A stretch of 30,503 bases of DNA from Lachnospiraceae bacterium UBA3401 (GCA_002358575.1 DEPD01000092.1:31868-62370), one strand, 5' to 3'; shown: positions 14,395-22,150, numbered from the stretch's first letter. Numbers and translations are program-made. The notes: generated by a model not told the origin, from the sequence alone.

Positions 14395-14580
14395 ATGGCT
14401 AAAACAGCAATGAAAATCAAACAGCAGCGCAAACCGAAGTTTTCTACACAGGAATACAGTCGTTGCAGAATCTGTGGCCGTCCACACGCATACTTAAGAA
14501 AGTATGGAATTTGCAGAATATGCTTCCGCGAGTTGGCATACAAGGGTCAGATTCCCGGTGTGAAGAAGGCAAGCTGGTAA
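14395..14580 (+). CDS. rpsN: 30S ribosomal protein S14, zinc-binding type
   Basis: Short zinc form of S14 (61 residues, type Z), as in many Firmicutes. Cys24, Cys27, Cys40 and Cys43 (CRICGRPHAYLRKYGICRIC region) form the zinc site. The C-terminus has FRELAYKGQIPGVKKASW. AAGGGGG precedes the ATG. Zinc-free paralogues may be induced under zinc limitation in such organisms; none is in this window. Confidence 0.97.
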   Translation: MAKTAMKIKQQRKPKFSTQEYSRCRICGRPHAYLRKYGICRICFRELAYKGQIPGVKKASW

Positions 14581-14620
14581 AAACGAAGTTTCGTTTATAT
14601 ATAATAAGGAGGAAACTGAA

Positions 14621-15022
14621 ATGACAATGAATGATCCTATTGCAGATATGCTCACAAGAATTCGCAATGCGAACACAGCAAAGCATGATACAGTAGATGT
14701 TCCTTCATCAAAGATGAAACTGGCGATTGCACAGATACTTCTGGATGAGGGGTATATAAAGGCGTTTGACGTTGTGGAAGATGGTTCGTTCAAGACGATT
14801 CATATCACATTAAAGTATGGCGCAGACAAGAATGAGAAGATTATCACAGGCTTGAAGAGAATTTCCAAGCCAGGTCTTCGTATTTATGCGGGTAAAGATG
14901 AGTTGCCAAAGGTACTCGGTGGACTTGGCATTGCGATTATCTCTACCAACCAGGGTGTGATTACAGATAAGGAGGCAAGACGCCTCCAGGTCGGCGGTGA
15001 AGTGTTAGCGTTTATCTGGTAA
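14621..15022 (+). CDS. rpsH: 30S ribosomal protein S8
   Basis: Primary 16S rRNA-binding protein and, in E. coli, translational repressor of the spc operon through a site near rplE. The 133 residues begin MNDPIADMLTRIRNA, with VPSSKMKLAIAQILLDEGYI and the closing GVITDKEARRLQVGGEVLAF. AAGGAGGA precedes the ATG. No obvious copy of the S8 target stem was found before rplE by eye. Confidence 0.97.
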   Translation: MTMNDPIADMLTRIRNANTAKHDTVDVPSSKMKLAIAQILLDEGYIKAFDVVEDGSFKTIHITLKYGADKNEKIITGLKRISKPGLRIYAGKDELPKVLGGLGIAIISTNQGVITDKEARRLQVGGEVLAFIW

Positions 15023-15071
15023 GAACGATTATAATTTTGATAAATTTCAAATAAAATTAGGAGGTACGGGC

Positions 15072-15614
15072 ATGTCACGTATAGGAAGAATGCCAATCGC
15101 GATTCCTGCAGGTGTTACTGTGGAGGTTGCAGAAAATAATAAAGTGACTGTAAAAGGTCCTAAGGGAACACTTGAGAGAGTGCTTCCGGCAGAGATGGAA
15201 ATCAAAGTTGAGGGCACGGAGGTAACAGTTGCAAGGCCGAACGATTTAAAGAAAATGAAATCTTTACATGGTCTTACAAGAACTTTGATCAATAATATGG
15301 TTGTCGGTGTGACTTCTGGTTACGAGAAAAAACTTGAAGTGAACGGTGTAGGTTACAGGGCAGCGAAAGCAGGAAAGAAATTGACATTATCTCTGGGATA
15401 TTCCCATCCTGTTGAGATGATTGACCCTGAGGGCATTGAGACAGTACTGGAAGGTACTAATATCATTATCGTAAAGGGCATTGATAAAGAAAAGGTTGGA
15501 CAATTCGCGGCTGAAATCAGAGACACGAGAAGACCAGAGCCTTATAAGGGCAAAGGTATTAAGTATGCTGATGAGACAATCAGACGTAAAGTTGGTAAGA
15601 CTGGTAAGAAGTAA
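15072..15614 (+). CDS. rplF: 50S ribosomal protein L6
   Basis: Two-domain 50S protein near the sarcin-ricin loop and the factor-binding site. The 180 residues begin SRIGRMPIAIPAGVTVEV and contain VKGPKGTLER, the domain junction YEKKLEVNGVGYRAAKAGKK (about 85-104) and the C-terminal PYKGKGIKYADE. TAGGAGGT precedes the ATG. rplR follows after 18 nt. Confidence 0.97.
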   Translation: MSRIGRMPIAIPAGVTVEVAENNKVTVKGPKGTLERVLPAEMEIKVEGTEVTVARPNDLKKMKSLHGLTRTLINNMVVGVTSGYEKKLEVNGVGYRAAKAGKKLTLSLGYSHPVEMIDPEGIETVLEGTNIIIVKGIDKEKVGQFAAEIRDTRRPEPYKGKGIKYADETIRRKVGKTGKK

Positions 15615-15632
15615 ATAAGGAGGGCGTAAAAA

Positions 15633-16001
15633 ATGGTTAGTAAGAGATCAAGAGCAGAACTGCGTGCAAAGAAACACATGAGAATACGTAACCGTTTAAG
15701 CGGTACATCAGAAAGACCGCGTCTGGCAGTATTCAGAAGCAATAATCATATGTATGCTCAAATTATTGACGATACCGTTGGAAACACATTAGTGGCAGCT
15801 TCTACAGTGGAGAAAGAGGTAAAGGCTGAACTGAAAAAGACCAATGACGTTGAGGCAGCAGCATATTTGGGTAAGATAATTGCAAAGAGAGCAATGGATA
15901 AGGGTATCACAGAAGTAGTTTTTGATAGAGGCGGCTTTTTATACCATGGAAAAATTGCAGCTTTGGCTGAGGCAGCAAGAGAAGCTGGCTTAGTATTCTA
16001 G
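15633..16001 (+). CDS. rplR: 50S ribosomal protein L18
   Basis: 5S rRNA-binding protein of the central protuberance. The 122 residues have the basic N-terminus (KRSRAELRAKKHMRIRNRLS), the core RPRLAVFRSNNHMYAQIIDD and the C-terminal FDRGGFLYHGKIAALAEAAR. AAGGAGGG precedes the ATG. The stop is 16 nt from rpsE. Confidence 0.97.
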   Translation: MVSKRSRAELRAKKHMRIRNRLSGTSERPRLAVFRSNNHMYAQIIDDTVGNTLVAASTVEKEVKAELKKTNDVEAAAYLGKIIAKRAMDKGITEVVFDRGGFLYHGKIAALAEAAREAGLVF

Positions 16002-16017
16002 GAAGGGAGAAAATCAC

Positions 16018-16527
16018 ATGAAACGTACAATCATTGATGCTAGTCAGCTTGAATTAACAGATAAGGTTGTAACAATTAAGCGCGTAACCAAAACTGTTAA
16101 GGGTGGACGTAACATGCGGTTTACCGCCCTGGTAGTCGTAGGTGACGGCAATGGTCACGTAGGCGCCGGACTTGGTAAGGCCGTAGAAATCCCTGAAGCG
16201 ATTCGCAAGGGAAAGGAAGACGCGATCAAAAAACTGATCACGGTTGCCATGGATGAGAACAACTCCATTACACATGATTTCATTGGTAATTACGGCTCTT
16301 CGAGTGTTTTGTTAAAGAGGGCTCCTGAAGGTACAGGTATCATTGCGGGTGGTCCTGCGCGTGTCGTATGTGAACTTGCAGGTATTAAGAATATTCGTAC
16401 AAAGTCTTTGGGCTCTAACAATAAGCAGAACGTAGTACTTTCTACTATCGCTGGTCTTTCACAGTTAAAGACACCGGAACAGGTGGCTGCAAACCGCGGT
16501 AAATCTGTCGATGAGATAATGGCTTAA
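16018..16527 (+). CDS. rpsE: 30S ribosomal protein S5
   Basis: 30S body protein important for decoding accuracy. The 169 residues include the double-stranded RNA-binding-like domain (MRFTALVVVGDGNGHVGAGL, about 34-53), the EAIRKGKEDAIKKL helix and the C-terminal domain with RAPEGTGIIAGGPARVVCEL. GGAAGGGAG precedes the ATG. A 104-nt gap containing an 11-bp hairpin follows it. Confidence 0.97.
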   Translation: MKRTIIDASQLELTDKVVTIKRVTKTVKGGRNMRFTALVVVGDGNGHVGAGLGKAVEIPEAIRKGKEDAIKKLITVAMDENNSITHDFIGNYGSSSVLLKRAPEGTGIIAGGPARVVCELAGIKNIRTKSLGSNNKQNVVLSTIAGLSQLKTPEQVAANRGKSVDEIMA

Positions 16528-16531
16528 GGAA

Positions 16532-16558
16532 GGTTGAAAAATCAAGGATTTTTCAACT
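16532..16558 (+). other. Intercistronic AT-rich hairpin rpsE-rpmD
   Basis: GTTGAAAAATC (16533-16543) pairs perfectly with GATTTTTCAAC (16547-16557) around a 3-nt loop AAG, plus a G-U closing pair. The T-run lies inside the stem instead of after it, so it is not a standard terminator. The rest of the gap (to 16631) is AT-rich with short palindromes such as ACAAATTTGT. Confidence 0.5.
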
Positions 16559-16631
16559 ACAAATTTGTGCTGGCGTCCAAATTTGCAAATGAACTTGTTT
16601 ATTTTGGCGTTGGCAGAATGGAGGTTTAGAG

Positions 16632-16814
16632 ATGGCAAAGACATTAAAAGTTACTTTAATCAAATCAACAATCGGTGCTGTGCCTAAGAACAAAGCGACT
16701 GTTGAAGCAATGGGACTCACAAAGCTTCACAAGACAGTAGAGCTTCCTGACAATGCAGCAACCAGAGGTATGATCCGCAAAGTAAATCATTTAGTTAAAG
16801 TTGAAGAAGCATAG
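16632..16814 (+). CDS. rpmD: 50S ribosomal protein L30
   Basis: Small 50S protein of 60 residues, the normal size. The fold signature is seen in KVTLIKSTIGAVPKNKATVE, GLTKLHKTVELPDNAATRG and MIRKVNHLVKVEEA. GGAGG lies before the ATG. L30 is absent from some bacteria; here it is kept in the usual spc position between rpsE and rplO. Confidence 0.97.
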   Translation: MAKTLKVTLIKSTIGAVPKNKATVEAMGLTKLHKTVELPDNAATRGMIRKVNHLVKVEEA

Positions 16815-16833
16815 ATAAGGGAGGTGTCAGAAA

Positions 16834-17280
16834 ATGAGTTTAGAATTATCTAATTTAAGACCTGCCGAAGGCTCTAAGCACAGTGATAATTTTAGAAGAG
16901 GCCGTGGACACGGTTCAGGAAATGGCAAGACAGCCGGCAAAGGCCACAAGGGACAAAAGGCTCGTTCCGGAGCGCCAAGACCAGGTTTTGAAGGTGGTCA
17001 GATGCCATTGTATAGACGGATTCCTAAGAGAGGTTTCCACAACAGAAATACAAAAGAAATTGTTGCGATCAACCTTGAAGTGTTAGAGAGATTTGAGGAT
17101 GGAGCTACCGTATCAGTAGACACATTAATCGAGACTGGAATCATAAAAAACCCTAGAGATGGAGTAAAGATTTTGGGCAGAGGAGAATTAACCAAGAAGC
17201 TCAATGTGCAGGTAAATGCATACAGTGCATCTGCTAAGGAGAAGATTGAAGCACTTGGTGGAACAGCAGAGGTGATCTAA
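16834..17280 (+). CDS. rplO: 50S ribosomal protein L15
   Basis: 23S rRNA-binding protein with a long Gly/Arg-rich N-terminal extension: RRGRGHGSGNGKTAGKGHKG (about 22-41) then FEGGQMPLYRRIPKRGFHNR. The 148 residues match the family. GGGAGGTG precedes the ATG. The TAA shares one base with the secY ATG, so translation of secY is coupled to it. Confidence 0.97.
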   Translation: MSLELSNLRPAEGSKHSDNFRRGRGHGSGNGKTAGKGHKGQKARSGAPRPGFEGGQMPLYRRIPKRGFHNRNTKEIVAINLEVLERFEDGATVSVDTLIETGIIKNPRDGVKILGRGELTKKLNVQVNAYSASAKEKIEALGGTAEVI

Positions 17281-18593
17281 TGTTTTCTACATTAAAGAAT
17301 GCGTTTAAGATCAAGGAGATTCGGGTAAAGCTGCTATTTACTTTTTTGATGTTGGTGGTAATTCGTTTTGGTTCCCAGCTTCCGATACCAGGTGTGAACA
17401 GAGATTATTTTGCATCTTGGTTTGAGGCACAGACTGGCGGTGCATTTAATTTTTTTGATGCTTTTACGGGTGGTTCTTTCTCAAGAATGTCTGTGTTTGC
17501 ACTTAATATTACACCGTATATCACATCTTCTATCATTATGCAGCTTCTCACAATCGCGATTCCAAAGCTGGAAGAAATGCAGAAGGACGGAGAAGATGGG
17601 AGGAAGAAGATTGCTTCCATCACGCGATATGTTACTGTGGGACTCGCTTTGATCGAGAGCGCTGCGATGGCAATCGGATTTGGAAATCAGGGACTGCTGC
17701 AAAAATTTGGCCCGCTGGAAGTTATAACAGTGATTGCTGTATTGACAGCAGGCAGTGCATTTCTGATGTGGATTGGTGAGCGTATCACAGAGAAAGGTGT
17801 TGGTAACGGTATCTCAATTGTGCTTGTTATCAATATTATCTCTCGTCTGCCGGACGATTTCGTGAAATTGTATGAGCAGTTTTGTAAGGGTAAATCGATA
17901 CCGCTTGCAGTGGTTGCAGGAGTGATCATCATTGCGATTATTTTGGCGATGACAGTGTTTGTTGTTATTCTCAACAGCGCGATGCGCAAGATTCCTGTAC
18001 AATATGCCAAGAAAATTCAGGGAAATAAAATGGTCGGCGGTCAGATGACATTTCTTCCCTTAAAGGTGAATACAGCAGGTGTTATTCCAATTATCTTTGC
18101 ATCTTCACTGATGCAGTTTCCGATTGTTATCTCAACGCTGGTTGGATATAACGGCAATGGTGTATGGAGACAGATTTTAAATGGTCTGAATCAGGATTAT
18201 TGGTGTAATCCATCCCAGCTTATCTATTCGATTGGTCTTGTAGTGTATATCGTGTTAACCGTATTTTTTGCTTATTTCTACACGTCATTAACGTTCAATC
18301 CTTTGGAGATTGCAAACAACATGAAGAAACAGGGCGGATTTATACCTGGCATCAGACCAGGTAAGCCAACCAGTGATTATTTGAACAAGGTGCTCAATGC
18401 AATTATTTTCATTGGCGCTGTTGGACTTGTGATTGTGGCAGTTGTGCCATTCTTCTTTAACGGTGTGTTCAATGCCTCTGTTTCCTTTGGCGGAACAAGC
18501 TTGATTATTATCGTGAGCGTTGTGCTTGAGACAATCAAGCAGATTGAATCTCAGATGCTAGTGCGCAATTACAAAGGTTTTTTGAATGACTGA
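17280..18593 (+). CDS. secY: Protein translocase subunit SecY
   Basis: Central channel of the Sec translocon in the cytoplasmic membrane. The 437 residues contain about ten hydrophobic segments. Family marks include RFGSQLPIPGVN after the first helix, the plug-region FFDAFTGGSFSRMSVFALNI, ITEKGVGNGISIVLVINII (about 165-183), the RKIPVQYAKKIQG cytoplasmic loop and the C-terminal RNYKGFL. The ATG overlaps the rplO stop by one base. A 213-nt structured gap follows before adk. Confidence 0.98.
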   Translation: MFSTLKNAFKIKEIRVKLLFTFLMLVVIRFGSQLPIPGVNRDYFASWFEAQTGGAFNFFDAFTGGSFSRMSVFALNITPYITSSIIMQLLTIAIPKLEEMQKDGEDGRKKIASITRYVTVGLALIESAAMAIGFGNQGLLQKFGPLEVITVIAVLTAGSAFLMWIGERITEKGVGNGISIVLVINIISRLPDDFVKLYEQFCKGKSIPLAVVAGVIIIAIILAMTVFVVILNSAMRKIPVQYAKKIQGNKMVGGQMTFLPLKVNTAGVIPIIFASSLMQFPIVISTLVGYNGNGVWRQILNGLNQDYWCNPSQLIYSIGLVVYIVLTVFFAYFYTSLTFNPLEIANNMKKQGGFIPGIRPGKPTSDYLNKVLNAIIFIGAVGLVIVAVVPFFFNGVFNASVSFGGTSLIIIVSVVLETIKQIESQMLVRNYKGFLND

Positions 18594-18602
18594 TAATAGA
18601 TA

Positions 18603-18698
18603 AAGCAGGCAGTCAGGACGATCAGATAGAGATAGAAGCAAAGCATATGCTTTGCTTCTATCCATTATGGAATAGCTTGAGTTGAGTTTATCCTGCTT
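18603..18698 (+). promoter_or_regulatory. Nested palindrome between secY and adk
   Basis: GATAGAAGCAAAGCAT (18631-18646) and ATGCTTTGCTTCTATC (18647-18662) form a perfect 32-bp palindrome. It is enclosed by AAGCAGG (18603-18609) pairing with CCTGCTT (18692-18698). No U-run follows the palindrome, so termination is not clearly predicted; it could be partial read-through control, an RNase site or a DNA-binding site. Downstream, TTGAAT (18714) and TATGGT (18738) at 18-bp spacing might be a weak adk promoter. Confidence 0.6.
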
Positions 18699-18806
18699 AG
18701 CTGATTTGGTAAATTGAATTGAAGCTATGAAATATAGTATGGTAGTGGTATATGCTGTGTTGTGCAGCGCAGCAGTTCCAGTGATATTTTAAAGGAGGAA
18801 AACAGG

Positions 18807-19448
18807 ATGAAAATTATTATGTTAGGTGCACCGGGGGCAGGAAAAGGGACACAGGCAAAGATGATCGCGGAGAAATTTGCAATACCACATATTTCAACAG
18901 GAGATATCTTCCGTGCAAACATTAAAAATGGCACGGAGCTGGGTATGGAAGCAAAGAAGTTTATGGATCAGGGATTATTGGTGCCAGACGAACTTACTGT
19001 TAAGATTCTTTTGGACAGAGTGGCGCAAGATGACTGCAAAAAGGGATATGTGTTGGATGGTTTCCCGAGGACAATCCCACAGGCAGAAGTTCTTGACAAG
19101 GCACTTACAGAGCTTGGAGACAAGATTGATTATGCAATTAATGTTGATGTGCCTGACGAGAATATTATTAACAGAATGTCTGGAAGACGCGCTTGCGTGA
19201 ACTGTGGAGCGACCTATCACATTGTTCATATCCCATCTAAAAAAGAAGGAATCTGCGATACTTGTGGTTCAGAACTGATATTAAGAGATGATGATAAGCC
19301 TGAGACAGTTAAGAATCGTCTTGACGTATATCATAAACAGACACAGCCATTGATTGATTTCTATGAGGCAAAAGGGGTATTGAAATCTGTAGATGGCACA
19401 GTGGATATGAAGGAAGTATTTGAGGCGATTGTCAATATATTGTCTTAA
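18807..19448 (+). CDS. adk: Adenylate kinase
   Basis: Catalyses ATP + AMP to 2 ADP in the cytoplasm. The 213 residues have the P-loop GAPGAGKGTQ (7-16), the AMP-binding STGDIFRANI and VLDGFPRT segments, and a zinc-binding LID with Cys130, Cys133, Cys150 and Cys153, the Gram-positive long form. ATG 18807 is behind AAAGGAGG; an in-frame ATG at 18762 lies before that site and was rejected. The secY-adk-map order is standard for Firmicutes. Confidence 0.97.
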   Translation: MKIIMLGAPGAGKGTQAKMIAEKFAIPHISTGDIFRANIKNGTELGMEAKKFMDQGLLVPDELTVKILLDRVAQDDCKKGYVLDGFPRTIPQAEVLDKALTELGDKIDYAINVDVPDENIINRMSGRRACVNCGATYHIVHIPSKKEGICDTCGSELILRDDDKPETVKNRLDVYHKQTQPLIDFYEAKGVLKSVDGTVDMKEVFEAIVNILS

Positions 19449-19478
19449 TCATAGTTATGGTGCGGGGGAATAGGAAAA

Positions 19479-20231
19479 ATGGCTGTTACAATAAAGTCGC
19501 AGCGTGAGATTGGTCTGATGCGGGAATCATGCAGACTTTTAGCAAAGGTGCACGAGGAACTTGAGCAGGCAATTGAACCTGGGATATCCACACTTTACAT
19601 CGACCAACTTGGTGAAAAACTGATTCGGGATATGGGATGCGTTCCTAATTTTCTGCATTACAATGGATATCCAGCATCTATCTGTGTGTCAGTCAATGAT
19701 GAGGTGGTACATGGGATTCCCAGGGCAGACAGGATTCTGCAGGAAGGAGATATTGTAAGTCTTGACTGTGGGCTTATTTATAAAGGATATCATTCAGATG
19801 CTGCCAGGACGCATGGTGTGGGCCGGATTAGTCCAGAAGCGCAGAAACTGATAGACGAGACGAAGAAATCATTTTTTGAGGGGGTAAAGAGAGCTACAGC
19901 AGGGAATTACCTTCATGATATATCGAATACAATTGACAGTTATGTATCAAAGTTTGGGTATGGCATCGTTCGCGATCTGGTGGGACATGGAATTGGCACC
20001 TCCCTTCACGAGGAACCAGAGGTGCCAAACTTCAGACAGAAAAAGAGAGGGATAAAACTTCGGGCTGGTATGACGCTTGCGGTAGAACCTATGATCAACA
20101 TGGGCTGTGGTGATGTCGAATGGCTGGATGACAACTGGACAGTCGTTACAGAGGACGGGTCACTGTCCGCGCATTATGAGAATACGATTCTGATAACTGA
20201 CGGTGAACCGGAGATTCTAACACTCTTATAG
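19479..20231 (+). CDS. map: Methionine aminopeptidase, type I
   Basis: Removes the initiator methionine from new proteins, acting at the ribosome in the cytoplasm. The 250 residues show all metal ligands: Asp96 (SLDCG), Asp107 (YHSDAAR), His170 (GHGIG), Glu203 (VEPM) and Glu234 (HYENT), with catalytic-site His78 (VVHGI). There is no N-terminal SEC-C zinc extension. The ribosome binding site is modest (AGGAAAA), 30 nt after adk. Confidence 0.97.
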   Translation: MAVTIKSQREIGLMRESCRLLAKVHEELEQAIEPGISTLYIDQLGEKLIRDMGCVPNFLHYNGYPASICVSVNDEVVHGIPRADRILQEGDIVSLDCGLIYKGYHSDAARTHGVGRISPEAQKLIDETKKSFFEGVKRATAGNYLHDISNTIDSYVSKFGYGIVRDLVGHGIGTSLHEEPEVPNFRQKKRGIKLRAGMTLAVEPMINMGCGDVEWLDDNWTVVTEDGSLSAHYENTILITDGEPEILTLL

Positions 20232-20272
20232 AAAGCAGAAAAAGAAAAGGGTAGATTATAGGAGAGGAGAAA

Positions 20273-20518
20273 ATGATAGGTTTTCTGGCATACTCGCTGG
20301 CAGGACATGATAAGGATGCACTGTATCTTATTATTGAGGAAACAAAGGATTTTGTATATGTTGTGGACGGGGCAGTGCGGACACTCGACAAACCAAAGAA
20401 AAAGAATAAAAAACATGTACAGATCATAAAAAAGAACCGAAGGATTGATATCTCGTCTGTGACAAACGAGGAAATAAAGCATATAATCAAGTTATATAGA
20501 GACATTAAGGAGGTATAA
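20273..20518 (+). CDS. KOW-domain RNA-binding protein
   Basis: An 81-residue basic protein resembling the archaeal/eukaryotic L14e/L6e-type KOW proteins, found in Clostridia between map and infA. The first half (GFLAYSLAGHDKDALYLIIE and FVYVVDGAVRTL) is a small beta-barrel KOW fold; a lysine patch KPKKKNKKH follows, then a helical tail. GGAGAGGAG precedes the ATG. The last three codons (AAG GAG GTA) supply the AAGGAGG site of infA, two nt from its ATG, so both genes are tightly coupled. The role is unproven; ribosome or rRNA binding is suggested by context. Confidence 0.85.
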   Translation: MIGFLAYSLAGHDKDALYLIIEETKDFVYVVDGAVRTLDKPKKKNKKHVQIIKKNRRIDISSVTNEEIKHIIKLYRDIKEV

Positions 20519-20520
20519 TA

Positions 20521-20739
20521 ATGTCAAAGTCCGATGTGATCGAAATCGAAGGAACTGTAGTTGAAAAACTCCCCAATACAATGTTTCAGGTGGAGTTGGA
20601 AAATGGCCATAGGGTGCTTGCCCACATCAGTGGAAAGCTGAGACAGAATTTTATCCGCATCCTTCCAGGTGACAAAGTAACATTAGAGTTATCCCCATAT
20701 GACCTGTCCAAAGGACGAATTATATGGAGAGACAAATAA
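20521..20739 (+). CDS. infA: Translation initiation factor IF-1
   Basis: S1/OB-fold protein that binds the 30S A site during initiation. The 72 residues are the exact usual length: SKSDVIEIEGTVVEKLPNTM, FQVELENGHRVLAHISGKLR and the ending LSKGRIIWRDK (starting MS-). Its ribosome binding site lies in the final codons of the KOW gene. A strong promoter for the following genes starts 34 nt after its stop. Confidence 0.98.
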   Translation: MSKSDVIEIEGTVVEKLPNTMFQVELENGHRVLAHISGKLRQNFIRILPGDKVTLELSPYDLSKGRIIWRDK

Positions 20740-20772
20740 ATCCATTTTATGAAAATATTTTTTGAATAGGGC

Positions 20773-20801
20773 TTGCATTTGCCCAGACTGCATGATATAA
20801 T
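20773..20801 (+). promoter_or_regulatory. Strong internal promoter for rpmJ-rpsM-rpsK-rpsD-rpoA-rplQ
   Basis: TTGCAT (20773-20778), a 17-bp spacer and consensus TATAAT (20796-20801) with an extended -10 TG at 20793-20794. It predicts a start near 20808, about 26 nt before rpmJ. It would let the alpha-operon genes be made independently of the long S10 transcript. Confidence 0.85.
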
Positions 20802-20833
20802 GTAAAACGGTCTTTTTGAAAGGAGGGTTTAAC

Positions 20834-20947
20834 ATGAAAGTTAGATCATCAGTAAAACCTATTTGCGAGAAATGCAAAGTTATCAAGAGAAAAGGAAAGA
20901 TCAGAATTATCTGTGAAAATCCGAAACACAAGCAGAGACAAGGTTAA
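20834..20947 (+). CDS. rpmJ: 50S ribosomal protein L36, zinc type
   Basis: The 37-residue L36, running from ATG 20834 (behind AAAGGAGGG) to TAA at 20945-20947. The zinc ligands are Cys11, Cys14, Cys27 and His32, seen in KPICEKCKVIKR and IICENPKHKQRQG. It is first gene behind the internal promoter, and a long structured leader separates it from rpsM. Confidence 0.97.
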   Translation: MKVRSSVKPICEKCKVIKRKGKIRIICENPKHKQRQG

Positions 20948-20984
20948 AAAAATCCTTTTGAATCTGTAAGAAAGAGCGGCTGAG

Positions 20985-21185
20985 GTATGTGTTCTAATCC
21001 GTCAATCAGAATACATACTATAAATATATAACAGACATTTGATCTGTTGTGTGTTTACTTCTTGATACCGAGAAATATTTCGCAAAAAAAGCTTTGACCA
21101 CAGGTCAAAGTGGCAGAAAAATAAGATATTCTGCCCCGAGTAGTATCGGACAAACCGGGTAGTTATCCGGTCGGGCAATCTGCCC
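20985..21185 (+). promoter_or_regulatory. Hairpin array in the rpmJ-rpsM leader
   Basis: The 314-nt gap 20948-21261 has no gene and is packed with consecutive stems. 20985-20995/21008-21018 has 11 pairs with one G-U. 21030-21035/21043-21048 pairs AACAGA with TCTGTT. 21092-21099/21103-21110 pairs CTTTGACC with GGTCAAAG. 21112-21118/21129-21135 pairs GGCAGAA with TTCTGCC. CCGA/TCGG closes 21136-21149, ACCGG/CCGGT 21154-21171 and GGGCA/TGCCC 21173-21185. No U-run follows any stem. In E. coli S4 represses the alpha operon at the rpsM leader, so an S4- or other r-protein-binding leader is a reasonable guess, but no known fold was matched. Confidence 0.6.
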
Positions 21186-21261
21186 CAATCAATTAGTTTA
21201 CTATTAACTGTGACAGGGTATTTTAAAACCTTTTCACAAAGCAAAATGGAGGAATTTTAAC

Positions 21262-21630
21262 ATGGCTCGTATTGCTGGTGTTGACTTACCAAGAGAAAAA
21301 CGTGTAGAAATTGGATTGACTTACATCTATGGTATTGGCAGAGTAAGTGCAAACAAGATCCTTGAGAAGGCAGGTGTTAATCCTGATGTTCGTGTTCGGG
21401 ATCTGACCGATGATGATGTTAAGAAAATTAGCGTGATCATTGAGGAAGAGTATATGGTGGAAGGTGATCTCAGACGTGAGATTGCTTTGAATATCAAGAG
21501 ATTACAGGAGATTGGATGCTATCGTGGTATTCGTCATAGAAAGGGGCTTCCTGTTCGTGGCCAGAAGACTAAAACAAATGCCAGAACAAGAAAAGGTCCC
21601 AAGCGGACAGTAGCAAATAAAAAGAAATAA
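21262..21630 (+). CDS. rpsM: 30S ribosomal protein S13
   Basis: 30S head protein forming inter-subunit bridges and contacting the P-site tRNA. The 122 residues contain RIAGVDLPREKRVEIGLTYI, the helix-two-turn-helix YGIGRVSANKILEKAG, and the extended basic tail GQKTKTNARTRKGPKRTV. GGAGGA precedes the ATG. The last codons are partly repeated 47 bp downstream (21654-21667). Confidence 0.98.
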   Translation: MARIAGVDLPREKRVEIGLTYIYGIGRVSANKILEKAGVNPDVRVRDLTDDDVKKISVIIEEEYMVEGDLRREIALNIKRLQEIGCYRGIRHRKGLPVRGQKTKTNARTRKGPKRTVANKKK

Positions 21631-21673
21631 AGTTTGAGAAGTTCGCTTTTTAAACAGTAGCAAATAAGAAATA

Positions 21674-21693
21674 GTCTCAGCTTGCGATGAGAC
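21674..21693 (+). other. Small hairpin rpsM-rpsK
   Basis: GTCTCA (21674-21679) pairs with TGAGAC (21688-21693) around an 8-nt loop, in the 106-nt gap before rpsK. Nothing else of note is in this gap except the duplicated end of rpsM. Confidence 0.4.
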
Positions 21694-21736
21694 ATTGCAA
21701 ACAATAAGTTGAAATGAGAAAGTAGGTTAGTTTAGT

Positions 21737-22132
21737 ATGGCTAAAAAAGTTACAAAAAAAGTGACAAAAAAGCGCGTAAAGAAAAACGTTGAACGAGGAC
21801 AGGCACATATCCAGTCATCATTTAACAATACAATTGTTACATTGACAGATAATGATGGGAATGCTCTTTCATGGGCAAGTGCAGGTGGTCTGGGATTTAG
21901 AGGTTCAAAGAAATCTACTCCATATGCTGCTCAGATGGCAGCCGAGACAGCTACGAAAGCAGCTCTGGTACACGGCTTGAAGTCTGTTGATGTTATGGTA
22001 AAGGGACCTGGTTCTGGCAGAGAAGCTGCAATCCGTGCGCTTCAGGCATGTGGTCTTGAAGTGACCAGCATCAAGGATGTGACACCGGTTCCGCATAATG
22101 GATGCCGCCCGCCAAAGCGCCGCAGAGTATAA
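21737..22132 (+). CDS. rpsK: 30S ribosomal protein S11
   Basis: 30S platform protein near the E-site mRNA. The 131 residues begin with a Lys/Val repeat tail (KKVTKKVTKKRVKKNVERGQ) followed by the conserved SSFNNTIVTLTDNDGNALSW, GGLGFRGSKKSTPYAAQ and the ending PVPHNGCRPPKRRRV. The ribosome binding site is unusually weak for this operon: AGTAGGTTAG at a long spacing instead of GGAGG, so its translation may depend on other features. Confidence 0.97.
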   Translation: MAKKVTKKVTKKRVKKNVERGQAHIQSSFNNTIVTLTDNDGNALSWASAGGLGFRGSKKSTPYAAQMAAETATKAALVHGLKSVDVMVKGPGSGREAAIRALQACGLEVTSIKDVTPVPHNGCRPPKRRRV

Positions 22133-22150
22133 TGTTAGGAGGATAAGAAC

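Noticed and set aside
18714..18743. Promoter for adk (TTGAAT-N18-TATGGT)
   Set aside because: Weak -10 and non-optimal spacing; mentioned only as a possibility in the secY-adk entry.
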